IMG/VR virus record: IMGVR_UViG_3300017786_000192
Coordinates: 1 to 20,679 of that record
DNA length: 20,679 nt
Source of the DNA: a virus
Strand: one strand, 5' to 3'
Position numbers and translations under genes: made by a program. Below the pieces are notes generated by a model. That model was not told the DNA's origin. It searched no databases and saw nothing but the letters and a program-made list of their open reading frames with translations. Position 1 is the stretch's first letter, and the number at the start of each line of letters is the position of its first letter. Of the stretch, positions 6,608 to 17,500 are shown in pieces.

Positions 6608-8860
6608 TTAATACGGAGTTGTAGGTGTAATTTCTTTATCAAACGCCCACTTTGTTGTGCCTCCATCATCAACAACACCAAATTGTAGTAATTTTCTAAC
6701 TGGTGTCATTGACATGCTACCTGCTAGGTTGTTGAATCCTAAACTTTCTATAACTGATTTGTTTGAATTACCCAACACAGGTACTCTTTCTATTGTACCG
6801 CTGTTTGGAGTGTAATTGTTAATTAAATTTCCTGCTGATGTGTCCAAATTGATTGTTAATTTTGTAAATCCTGGGTTACCCAATAATTCAGCACTTACCA
6901 CTGTGAATGTTGTATTCAATGTTGTGTTGTTACCACCACCATCGTTAATTGCGTCTACATTTGCTCCTGAAATTGTAACAGTTTCACCTGCTTCATAACC
7001 ATGAGCACTTGCACACTCTATTGTAGTTGTAGCACCTAAAGTGATTGAAACAATAGTTTGTGCGTTTGCTGAAATTGTTCTGTCAACAGCAATAGTAAAT
7101 GTGTCAATTGCTGTGTCTAAATCTGCACTTGCTATGGTTACACCACCACCTGCTGAATAATCTGTTGTTTGTACTCTTGCCAGTGTGCCTAATGCTCTTG
7201 GTGGAATAGAACTTGTGCCTAATGCACTTGTGTCTACTGAACCTTCACCAGCACCAACACCTCTTGAATATCCATCTACTGGAAACATATCTTGTAATAT
7301 GTCTGCAATACCTTGATAGTTTGACCCTAGGTCTTTATTTCCTAAACTTGAAATATCTAATTGTACACCAAGTACTGCTTTACTGTCCACGTAACCTTTG
7401 GTTGCCGCATCGCTTGACGCTGATGGATCACCAAGTCCTGTGATTCTTGCACTGCTTTGAATTTCAATTACATTTGTGTTTGCACCCAATCCTAAATTGC
7501 CAGCACTTGTTGAAATGATTTGATTGTCTATTGTTAAAGTATCAACTGCAAGACTTGTCAGTGTACCTAAATTCGTTAAACTTGAATTAATAACATTTGT
7601 TCCTAATGTGTCACCTGATAAAACATCATCAGCACCAACTTTGAATGCTTTGCCTGTTGCAACACCCATGTTAATATTTGTTTCCCATCTCTCTAAAAGA
7701 ACATCTGCATTGTAAGAATATGTTAAAGTTTTATGATTAGTTGAAGTAGTTAATAATTCAATACCACCGCCATTTATTCCTGCGTCATCTGTTACAGGTG
7801 CATTGTTTTCGTCAACGCTTAATCCTATTGTTCTGTCTTTTACACGAAGTTCATCAACTTCAATTGCTGTGTTACTGCCTTCAACAGTTAAGTTTCCAGA
7901 AATTCTAACATCACCTGCAACATCTAAACTTGCTGTAGGATTGTCTTTCCATAAACCAACATAACTTTGACCTGCGTCAACGTGCAAGGCAGTTTGTACT
8001 ACACCTTGCTTGTCAGTTTTAAATTTTATATCACCGTTTGTTAAATTATTTCTAATTGTTAACACATTAGATTCAACTCTAAATGAACCGTCACCACTTG
8101 CACCAACTGTAACACCACTGTTGTTTTGAACAGTAAGTGAACCTTGCATAATTTCATCAACATCATCTCTAATAAAACTTGAAGCATTTACAGTTTGATT
8201 GTTTATTATTAAACTTTCTGCTTTTGTGGCAGTTCCTACATACTTGAACGTGTCATCTACAGCATTAAAACCTTTTTGCAAAGTTGCTGAAGGATTTGCA
8301 CTTGTTACAAACGCAGTCAACTGTTCTCTATCGCTCACTGCTGGAGTAAACACAACATTTGAATATGCACCAGCCACTTCTCCTTGAACGTAAAACATTA
8401 TTACAGTTCTTGTTTGGTTTTGTGTGTCTAACACACTAATACATTCAAAACCTGATTTGCCTTGTTCTTTTGTGTATACTGGTCCTGCTAATATTGGATT
8501 TCCTGTGCCATCAAAGAAATATAATTGTTGTCTAGTTGTGTCAATCCATAAATCACCTGCAACTGCATTTGGAGTTTGAGCAGACAATGTTGTTCCACCA
8601 CTGCTTGTGAATTGACTGCCGTTATAAATTTTTAATTTGTTTTCTGATGTATCATACCAAAGTTGACCTCTGATTGGATTTGCAGGTTCATCTGCACTTG
8701 AAAAATTTTCTAAAAGTTTTATAAAGTTTTCGTTTAGAAACTCACCAAAGCCACTATAATTTTTTCCTATAAGTGTTAAATCACTGCTAGTGGAATCAAC
8801 TGTACCGTCAACCAAGTCAGTTAATATAGTTCCGTCTGTTTTGTTTAGTTTATATGACAT
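6608..8860 (-). CDS. Tail fibre paralog with a unique beta-rich tip, 750 aa
   Basis: Second fibre paralog. The N-terminal module is clear (GKNYSGFGE, ENFIKLLENF, NPIRGQLWYD, AGDLWIDT). It then runs parallel to the 676-aa neighbour through a KAESLIINNQTVNASSFIR segment and a PTASLDVAGDVRISGNLTVEG unit (about 315). Residues 340-400 carry the TIGLSVDE to ERWETNIN stretch common in phage fibre shafts, and ATKGYVDSKA lies near 485. From about 500 the tip differs from both paralogs. It includes ECASAHGYEAGETVTISGA with a later TFTVVSAE (about 612-690), which resembles FCCH-like beta modules of phage structural proteins. No collar domain is present. AGGAG at 8873-8877, inside the end of the previous gene, is 12 bases from the ATG; only one base separates stop and start, implying coupling. 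Confidence 0.85.
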   Translation of the reverse strand: MSYKLNKTDGTILTDLVDGTVDSTSSDLTLIGKNYSGFGEFLNENFIKLLENFSSADEPANPIRGQLWYDTSENKLKIYNGSQFTSSGGTTLSAQTPNAVAGDLWIDTTRQQLYFFDGTGNPILAGPVYTKEQGKSGFECISVLDTQNQTRTVIMFYVQGEVAGAYSNVVFTPAVSDREQLTAFVTSANPSATLQKGFNAVDDTFKYVGTATKAESLIINNQTVNASSFIRDDVDEIMQGSLTVQNNSGVTVGASGDGSFRVESNVLTIRNNLTNGDIKFKTDKQGVVQTALHVDAGQSYVGLWKDNPTASLDVAGDVRISGNLTVEGSNTAIEVDELRVKDRTIGLSVDENNAPVTDDAGINGGGIELLTTSTNHKTLTYSYNADVLLERWETNINMGVATGKAFKVGADDVLSGDTLGTNVINSSLTNLGTLTSLAVDTLTIDNQIISTSAGNLGLGANTNVIEIQSSARITGLGDPSASSDAATKGYVDSKAVLGVQLDISSLGNKDLGSNYQGIADILQDMFPVDGYSRGVGAGEGSVDTSALGTSSIPPRALGTLARVQTTDYSAGGGVTIASADLDTAIDTFTIAVDRTISANAQTIVSITLGATTTIECASAHGYEAGETVTISGANVDAINDGGGNNTTLNTTFTVVSAELLGNPGFTKLTINLDTSAGNLINNYTPNSGTIERVPVLGNSNKSVIESLGFNNLAGSMSMTPVRKLLQFGVVDDGGTTKWAFDKEITPTTPY

Positions 8861-8861
8861 A

Positions 8862-10892
8862 TTATGCCGTTGCTCCTGCGTAAATTATGTAGTTTAACGT
8901 TAAGAAAGGATCCATTACATTAAATGACTCGCCTACTGTGCCACTTACACCACCTGAACTTGCTAGTGCTTGAGCAGTGTTTATTCCTGTAGGTCCATTA
9001 AATTGAATAACTTCTGGATCTGTAGGTGCATCTGCAACATTTCTTGTAACATAAAATTGATCTTGATTGTCTGATCTCAAATCGTGTTCGTGATCTGGTA
9101 AATTTTCTTTTGCTATTGTTTTTTGTTCTGCTCCACCAAAGCCACCCAAAGTATCTGCAACTGAATCCACAGTGTTGTTGGCACTTGTACCACCCATGTT
9201 GTCTTTTCCTAGCACTTGTCTTCCTCTTAAATCCGGTATTTTAAACAATGATGTTGAAGAAGGTGTACCATATTGTAAACCAACCACACCATACAATGAA
9301 GCATATGTTGATCTGTTTATTTCTTGTCCATCACACAATAACCAACCAGTTGGAGCATTTGCACCAGCAAAGGCAATCACTGAACCAATCGGTGGAGTTG
9401 GTACTGTGTCTAAAATTGTTTTTACTGTTGTTCTAAATAAACCTGTTGTTCCTTCAGTTCTGTTTAATAATAGTTCGTCTGAATTTTGTGAAGTTCCTAC
9501 ACTTTGTTTGCTTGAAATAAATGCATTTGAAATTGAAGTTGTAAAAGTTTTTACAAGGTCACCAGTACCATCAAACTGAAAACCACTTGCAGAAACATCT
9601 CCTGTCATTTGGAAAGTTGTTGCACTTGTTAATTGATTGGATTGTGTTGCAACACCGTTCAAACTTCCTGAAACATTACCGTTAAATGAACCATAAAATT
9701 GATTTCCGTATACATTTAAGAATTTTTTATCTGATGAACCTATGTCGTGTGTTAGTGTTTCATTTGGCATTATAGCATCAACAGTTAGGTTTCCACCTAC
9801 TGACGCATTTTCACCAACAGTTAAACTTTTTGAAATACCAATACCACCCACTGTTGTGATAGCACCTGTGCCAACACTTGTAGAATCTGTTGTATTGTCT
9901 ACAATAATTTTTCCTGAACTTGCATCTGCACCTGTTGTTTTAATATTTCCAGATACTTCTAATGCTTCTGTTGGTGCTGTTGTGTTAATTCCTACTTTTT
10001 GTGTAGAGTCTACTCTCATTACAGTACGACTTACACCATTGTCATTTACTTTTATATCAATGTTTGATCCTGCTGTTTGATGACTTAATACACCCGCTTG
10101 TCCTTCAACACTTAATTTAAGTGTTCCACTTAAACCTACTTCTACACCTGCGTTGTTTTTAATTTTAATTCCAAAGTCTGATGAACTTGTTGTGTCTGAT
10201 CTTAAAAAATTGTTTGCCGCAACTGTTTGACTACCAACAACAAGTGCGTCGGCTTTTTCTGCAGTTCCGTACATTTTAGGAATGCCGTCACCTTCAACAT
10301 CTGTTGCACTTAAATTAACTCCTGGCTGAAGTGTACTGAAACCTGCAATGTTTGCCTTTGGCGTGAACTGTTCAGATGATATAATTGCAACTACTTTACC
10401 ACCTACTTGAATTTTTACTATTGAATGTGCAAGGTCATCTGTGCCTTGAATTGACTCTGGCTTTGTACCACTAGATAAACCTGTGCTGAATTCTGGACCT
10501 ACAAGTATCCAACCCGAACCTGTAAACAAATACAGTTGTTGGTTACCAGTGTCTACCCATAAATCACCTGCAGTACTTTCTGATGCACCTGGTTGATTAC
10601 CACCTTTTCTTAATCCACCACTTGATACCCAGTTTGTTCCATCGTAAACTTTAAGTTGGTTTGTGCCTGGAGTAATGTCATACCATAGTTGACCTTCTAT
10701 AGGTCTAGACGGTGCTGAGTTTTTTGCAAAATTTTCTAATAGATGTAAAAAGTTTTCACCTATTACTTGTCCGTAGTTGTTAGAATTTTTTCCTGGAAAT
10801 TGAAGTGACGTTTCTTGATTAGGTACACTGCCATCGTTGACAGTAATAGCCTGCTTGTTTATTGTATCACTAAAATTTATTGTATATGGCAT
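8862..10892 (-). CDS. Tail fibre protein with C-terminal tail-collar domain, 676 aa
   Basis: First of three tandem fibre paralogs. Residues 1-135 hold the shared N-terminal module: GKNSNNYGQ, ENFLHLLENF, RPIEGQLWYD and AGDLWVDT. The middle is beta-rich shaft sequence with APTEALEVSGNIKTTG (about residue 305) and an IGSSDKKFLNVYG unit (about 380). Near 495-566 there is a recognisable phage tail-collar domain: PPIGSVIAFAG, PTGWLLCDGQEINRSTY, LFKIPDLRGR. The protein ends with the PFLTLNYIIYAG tail typical of collar proteins. Such domains sit at the distal part of fibres that contact the host. GGAG at 10901-10904 precedes the ATG, which follows the TAA and TAG stops of the 203-aa gene, so translation is probably coupled. 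The next fibre gene begins one base after its stop. Confidence 0.88.
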   Translation of the reverse strand: MPYTINFSDTINKQAITVNDGSVPNQETSLQFPGKNSNNYGQVIGENFLHLLENFAKNSAPSRPIEGQLWYDITPGTNQLKVYDGTNWVSSGGLRKGGNQPGASESTAGDLWVDTGNQQLYLFTGSGWILVGPEFSTGLSSGTKPESIQGTDDLAHSIVKIQVGGKVVAIISSEQFTPKANIAGFSTLQPGVNLSATDVEGDGIPKMYGTAEKADALVVGSQTVAANNFLRSDTTSSSDFGIKIKNNAGVEVGLSGTLKLSVEGQAGVLSHQTAGSNIDIKVNDNGVSRTVMRVDSTQKVGINTTAPTEALEVSGNIKTTGADASSGKIIVDNTTDSTSVGTGAITTVGGIGISKSLTVGENASVGGNLTVDAIMPNETLTHDIGSSDKKFLNVYGNQFYGSFNGNVSGSLNGVATQSNQLTSATTFQMTGDVSASGFQFDGTGDLVKTFTTSISNAFISSKQSVGTSQNSDELLLNRTEGTTGLFRTTVKTILDTVPTPPIGSVIAFAGANAPTGWLLCDGQEINRSTYASLYGVVGLQYGTPSSTSLFKIPDLRGRQVLGKDNMGGTSANNTVDSVADTLGGFGGAEQKTIAKENLPDHEHDLRSDNQDQFYVTRNVADAPTDPEVIQFNGPTGINTAQALASSGGVSGTVGESFNVMDPFLTLNYIIYAGATA

Positions 10893-10895
10893 CTA

Positions 10896-11507
10896 TTACT
10901 CTCCAAGTAAACCAGATAAACTTTGTATTCTTACTGTATAATCAATTTGTATTAATCTGTTCAATGATTTTTGCACCGGATGGAATATTACATGAGTCAA
11001 CAAGTTTCCTGTTCCGTTTGCATTGTAACTTACTAAACCTAATTCGTCAAACACATATGTTCCTTCAGTGTTGGTTGCATTGTCCACTGCATCTTGACCA
11101 TTTGGTTCACCGTAGTCCAACAAACAAGTAGTCAATACATCTGTATAGTTTGTTCCGCTTAAATGTCTTGTTTCTATTTTGTTTCTTTGTGGATCTAGAT
11201 TTGAAACTGATCTGTCATCAACAATTTTGCTGTATGTCTGATTGTAAAGACTTGCATTAGTGCCTGTGCTGTTTGGCGTCAAGTATGTAATAATACCTGT
11301 AGGGTCAATTGATGTACCACCATTACCAAAAGCCATAGAACTTATAAATCCTTTGCCTTCATTGGCGATACTTTGTGCAAGTGCTAAACTCATGTTTTCA
11401 TAATGAATAGCATTGCGTTTGTTCACATACACCTTGCCGGATTCAGGATCATGTATCTTGATATGACCTTGTATGCTTACACCGTTTTTATCTCTGATTT
11501 GTGTCAT
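10896..11507 (-). CDS. Conserved virion structural protein, 203 aa
   Basis: This looks like a conserved structural protein of marine myophages encoded between the giant baseplate or fibre protein and the fibre genes. It has no catalytic motif, signal peptide or membrane segment. Features that match my memory of the family are an early NAIHYENMS segment (about 32-40), FGNGGTSIDPTG (about 61-72), TYVFDELGL (about 149-157) and the C-terminal THVIFHPVQKSLNR plus IDYTVRIQ. The start is ATG at 11507, preceded by AAGGAG at 11520-11525 and a late-promoter-like AATAAATA at 11527-11534. The gene ends with TAA and a second in-frame stop TAG, directly followed by the ATG of the next fibre gene. A role as an adaptor between baseplate and fibres is inferred from position only. 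Confidence 0.75.
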   Translation of the reverse strand: MTQIRDKNGVSIQGHIKIHDPESGKVYVNKRNAIHYENMSLALAQSIANEGKGFISSMAFGNGGTSIDPTGIITYLTPNSTGTNASLYNQTYSKIVDDRSVSNLDPQRNKIETRHLSGTNYTDVLTTCLLDYGEPNGQDAVDNATNTEGTYVFDELGLVSYNANGTGNLLTHVIFHPVQKSLNRLIQIDYTVRIQSLSGLLGE

Positions 11508-11526
11508 AATAATAGTTTTCTCCTTG

Positions 11527-11534
11527 TATTTATT
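11527..11534 (-). promoter_or_regulatory. T4-type late promoter motif (AATAAATA) before the 203-aa gene
   Basis: The motif differs from the T4 late consensus TATAAATA at the first base. It overlaps the stop codon (11530-11532) of the giant gene and is followed by CAAGGAG, with ATG at 11507. The downstream 15 bases ATAAATACAAGGAGA are identical to those before the 487-aa fibre gene. In T4 such elements are read with a phage late sigma factor and sliding clamp; that machinery is not in this window. Confidence 0.55.
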
Positions 11535-14500
11535 GCGGCAAAGTCACTTCTTTTTCTCGTAAGAAATTTCCTATGCGATTATCTGTTTGAGATAGTGTTT
11601 TTGTTGTATTTTCGTCAATTATTTCGTTCCAAACTCTACCAACACGTCTAATTACCGTGATTTTAGTACCAGTTGGTATATTCGTGGTGTTTGCTATGGT
11701 AAATGTTGACTCATTTGGATTAACATTTGTCACTGAATATTCTGCTGGTAGTGTAATATCAGCATCTGGACTGTCTAAATCCTTGGTCACATCAAAAGAC
11801 TGTGTACTGTTTTTACGCATTCTCACGCCACCAACAAACAATTCAAACTCATTGGTGCTTTGTGCCGCCCAACCCAGTTCAAATGTTGCATCAACACCAT
11901 CATATGTGTAAACTTGGGTAATTGTCTGATCTTTGTAAGGAACAGTTTGATGAGCACTTTGGTCAAATACTTCTGTGTTTGATTGGTATACGTCTTTTAT
12001 ACCTGTTCCTTTAGTGCTTCTTCTCAGTTGACTCACTTTGTTGTCAGCATCTATTCTGTAGTATTCAATTCTTTCGCCTTCTATAAACAACACACCCGGT
12101 TCCAGTGTTCTTAGATTAGGCTTGGCCAATCCATCTGTGGTATTAAGTTGAATTTCTTTGTCATGGAAGTTCAATGGTTGTGCAAGATAGTAACGTCTGT
12201 CATCACCTAGTCTTCTAAATGTAGTTGCGTTGGTCATATCTTTAAACTGTCTAAAGCCAAATTTTGTAACAAACTTAGGTGAAGAGAAATGTATCAAGTC
12301 AATCTGATCATTTGTGTTTATAGCAGTTCCTATTTTTACAAACATTTGATCATTTGTAACTTTGTAGTCTACACTCGGCGATAATTTTACACCATTCACA
12401 TACACCCAAACGTACTGAGCATCAGTGGCAGGTCTTCTCAATCTTATTCTACCATTTTGTAGTTGTTGGAACACATAATAATCTTCGCTGTTGGCTTGGA
12501 TTGTTTGTCTAGCCACAACATCGTAGTTTATTCTTTCAATTTTTTGTATATCGTGGTTGCTAAATTCTGTTACAAGTATTTTTTGTCCTTGTGCTGGAGC
12601 ATTTACAAATAACAAGTTTCCGTTATCATCTATTGTGTAATCTCCGTCTGACAGTACAAATACTTTCAGTAAGTCACCTGCGACTCCGATACCTGTTTGC
12701 AATTTGACTGAACTGTTACCAGCGTCCCAAACAAATTCGTTTGATTGTAATTCAACATTGTTCAAGTACACTCTAACATCAGATGCACTTGCTGAACCTT
12801 GTGGTTGTTGCCAATCTGGTAATTCATACTCTAACAAGTTTGAAATAGTAAATTCAAAACTAAATCCTGGATTTAATACCAATCCATTCACTTCAACAAT
12901 AGTGTTGTGTCCTAAAGGTGTTGCATTAAATGGAGTTTGACTTAATGCATATGAAGTAGAACTTCCGTCTGCTGTTAATGTTTCATGTGTTACTTCACTG
13001 AATGATTTACTTGTACTTGCATATACAACGAATGATACAACATCATCTGATGCTGGTGCTGAATTAAATCTAATCACCAATCTCTTATCTGCACCGTAAT
13101 TTTCATTACTTTCAAATGTTGTAAATGCAGTAGTTCTTACGCCATTTATTGTAACATACAAACTTAAATCTGCAGAATAAGTTGCTCTTGTTAAAAAGTC
13201 TATTGTACAATCATCGCCTGTAAGTGTGTCAATGTCTAATATTTTCTCACCATTGTTACTCATTGTAGCGTAATTAATTTTTGCACCACTTGTAGGTGCT
13301 GTTGCAAACACAATTTTTTTGTTTTGGAAATCTACGGTGTAATCATTTCTATCAACCTGTGCATTGTTTACAGTTACAAAAACTGCATCAACACTTTGTG
13401 GGAAATCTTGGAAAGTGTAATCAGTTGTTGTACCATCACCTACATGGTTGTAACTAGATATTTTAGAACCTGTTTCTCCACCTCTGTCAAAAACTTGTAT
13501 GTCCAAAGTATCAAACACGTGTCCTGGAACCAATTCTTCTGGACCTTTACTTGTTGTTGGAGTAACAAATCCATCACCGTCAACATTAATATCCTCTGCG
13601 TTTGTACCTGATGCTGTTGAGTAACCTAAATTACCACCTTCAAGCAGTGTATCATATGCAGTTGGATCAGCCAAGAAACTTCCGTCACTTGTCGACTTAC
13701 GCACTTCAAATTTATCATTGTCAACTGTTGGCACGCCTAATGCCAATAAATCTATCACTTGTTGTTGACCATCTCCCGTAATACTTGTCATGATTGCATT
13801 GCTGTTTAGTATAGGTGTTGAACCATCTGATGGATAATTTGGATCATCTATACGCACACCATTTCTATAAACATTGTAAACAACACCATCTTCTAAAGGT
13901 TTGTTCAATTGTAGTGCAGTTGTACTGCCGTCAACTGTAAAAGTTTGATCTTCAAAAGTTTCATCAAACACATCAAATGGTGCAGACATATAATCTGTTG
14001 CAAGATATCCTGATGAGTTTACAAAGTCTAAACTAGTAATTTCCACTCCACCATAATCTATTCCATCAACTAGTTGTGCTAATTGTTTGCCTGGCATACC
14101 GTCAGTTGGTGAATAGAACAATTGAATTCTGTCAAAGGCTTGTAGTTGTTGTGGGTCAATACTATATTCTATCTCTACTGTTAAACCAACTGCTATTGCA
14201 CTTTCAAAAGTGACTCTTCCTTTGTATCTTTCATATGAATTTTTAATATCTTTTAAATTGCTTATTGTGTATTCTGTATCTAGTATTTCTAAATTATCAA
14301 CTTTTACTTTTGTTTTGCCATTTGTAATATCCATTGGCCATTTTAAATCATAATTTACTTGACCTGTGCCGCCTGTAAATGTTTCTACTTTTTGCAAAAT
14401 TGTATTTGTTGATGCTTCATCTGTAAAAATTCTAGATATTCTATCAAACTTACTTGTGATGTGCGTTGACTTCACAAGAGACTCGCCTAATACTGCATAC

Positions 14501-17500
14501 AGTCTTGCAGTTGTACCGTCTGCATTGAAGTTCTCAATAGTAACAGTTGGGCTAGACAAGTATCCACTACCTTGCGTCAACATTTCTATTCTTTTAATTA
14601 CGCCGGCTCTAACAACTGCTTTTGCAGTTGCACCTGTTCCACCGCCACCAGTGATTGTTATTGCAGGTGTCAGTCCATATCCTGAACCACCATCAGCAAC
14701 TGTGATCTCTTTGACTTGGAATCCAACATTGTCTGACCAATGTTTGTCTGGATACGTGTCGTCAACATTGCCAACTATGGCGCTGTCTTGAACTTTTGCT
14801 CTAATAGGATTGATTTGTTTATTTGAATCATATTTAGGTGCAAGATCAAAGTCAGTAGTTTGCATATCTGCAGGTTCGATTTTATCGTAAGTACTAACAT
14901 ACTCTCTAATTTTAGTTTTGTATGGTTTGACTTCTTTAATGTAATCTTCATAATTTGCAAGATTATCATTGTTAAAAGAAACTTTTTGTTGTAACTCACC
15001 AACATTGTGTTGTGCTTTCACAAAACTAGTCTTCATTGCAAAGTCTGTGATTTTGTTTTCACTTAATGCATATCTTAAACTGCTGAAGAACAATTTATTG
15101 TATTCAACTTTTAAATCTTCAATTAATAAATTGTTTTTAATTGTGTCAACAATAATTCTTGTTTCTTTTGTAGGAATAGCATCATAATACAAAGTGTCAT
15201 AGCCTGTGCTTTCATATCCTAATGTAGAACTAAAGTCATACAAGTTATTTTTAAGTTGTATAGTACCATTTTGTTTACCAACAGTTTTAAAGTTTTGTGT
15301 ATAATCATCTGTAACATTATCTGCAATTTTTTCTAATAGTAACCAACCACCAGAACCTACAGTTTGAATTTTAACAATGTTTCCTATTTCGCAATTTAAT
15401 CCTAATAATTCATAAGATTGTAACACGCTGAAATCAATTGCTGTAAACTGATTGTATCCTGTTGCATACCAATCTGCGTAGTCCCAATACAGTTGTACAT
15501 TAACACTTTGAGTTAATGTTTTGTTCCAAACGGTGCCGTTATACTCATATAGAGCCCATCTGCCGCCCAGTGTTGAGTCACTGGTAACAAGTACTGCATA
15601 ATTTCTTAGTTCAACAGTTGTTGTATTAGTGTAACCTGTACCTTGTTTAAGCACTGTGGCTGTTGCTATTTCGCCATTGCTGTTCAGTGTTAAACCGATC
15701 ACAGCACCTGTGCCTTTACCAATTATTTTAACTTCTGGCACTGTTTTGTAACCAGCACCTTTGTCTAGTATTGTTACAGCAGTGATGCTTGAATCAACCA
15801 CTGTTACTGATAGACTGGCTTGTTTTAAATTTGCAACTCCAATAAAATTCAAATCATCTACACTATCAACCACTTGGTCAATTAATCTAGAGTTTAATGT
15901 GGGGGCAGTTTCTAATTGTAGCAATGGTGATATATCCTTTGTGTCTACAATTAAATTTTGTGCAAACACACTGTTGACTCTCTCCACATACTGTTTCATT
16001 GCTTCAATTCTGTTTTTGAACCAACCTTGTATTGGACGCATACTTGTTCCGTATCTAATTTTTTCATTTAGATTAATGTCTGGCACATAATTTCCAAACT
16101 TATCTCTTCCTACTAAACTGTTAAACCAACTTAATTCCAAATCATAACCAGGCACACTGTTTGGATCATTCTCTGTGATTATTTGATATTCTGTATGAAT
16201 GTTGATATCTGTTTGTGGAATAGTCCAATATCTAATATTAAGTATTGAGTTTTCTCCATCAAGAATATTATTACAGTTGACTAAACCAAATTTATTTGGT
16301 CCATAGAATTGAATATATTTTATTCCCTCTTGCTGAGGATTTTCTATTATTTTGGCAATTTTTTCTGCACTTATCTTTCTGCTTTCTAAAGCAGGTGTAT
16401 CTTTTTTATTTTTTACCCAAAAATAGTATACAGGAATTTTACTTTGAGCAACACTATCAAATCTATTGTATGCCACATAAGCATTGTCACCATTTTTAGA
16501 AGTTCCTGTGATTCCTAAAGTGCTTCCGTTTGATGATTGTGATAATGCATCGTATTGGCTAGGAGTGTAAATGCTTTCTGTCCATTCATACACATCAATA
16601 CTTGCACCATTAATCAGCATATTACTATTATTGTTATTGTATATCAAATCGTTTTGATATGGATATTTGAAACTTGCTTTTGAAATATCCCACCATACAC
16701 GACCAATCTGCTGACTCATCCAGTGGTTAGTTTCATCTTGATTCCCAACTGTGCCTATATTATAAACAGCAGGATCAAATGGTGTTTTAAATGAAATCTC
16801 TTGTTCTGCTATGCCGGCAATTTTACCCTGCAACACATCAATATAATCCAGTGTTGTGTAAATTTTTTGTGTGGATTTGTTGTACACAAACACAGATTTA
16901 ATTCTTTCTAAATTTACTGTGTCATGTGGAGTTCTAATTTTTCTCCATGCATTAGTATCACCTCTTCTGTAATCTAAAACTGTTCCAACACCTGTGCCTA
17001 ATAATTGTAAATCTGTTAAAGCAAGTGTAATGTGATTGTTTCTTACAACAAAGTTATCACCAAACGTGTCTACTGTGCTGTCTGCATAGTAACTAAATTT
17101 TTCACCATATAATAATGTACCATCTATGTTATTGAATATGTGTACAGCACCAACACCTTTGGATGTTGCTACAACTAAAGTTCCGCCATCAAATTCTAAT
17201 GCAGAGCCAAATAGATCTTCTGCACCTTGTTCAGGTGTTCGCAATGTTTGATTTAAACTGTATGCACCGTTAGTTTGTTTGTAAACATATACAACTCCAG
17301 CATTTGCATTTGACAAATCTTGTCCAGGTGTACCAACTGCAATAAATGTTCCGTCTTCGCTGACTGAAACTGAAGTGCCGTATGTTGTTTCACCGCTTGG
17401 CGCTGTAAGTGTTTCTGAATATACATAGTGTCCATCTTTTAATCTGTAAACTGTAACATTGGTTTCATTGGTATCAAATGTATTGCTTGTAGCAAGTATA

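Noticed and set aside
9172-9579. 135-codon open frame on the plus strand inside the collar-fibre gene
   Set aside because: It lies wholly opposite a strong coding gene, has a low-complexity composition mirroring it, and shows no recognisable motif or ribosome-binding site.
14366-14791. 141-codon plus-strand open frame opposite the giant gene
   Set aside because: Its proline-rich composition is the complement of Gly/Thr-rich coding sequence; it is a shadow of the giant gene.
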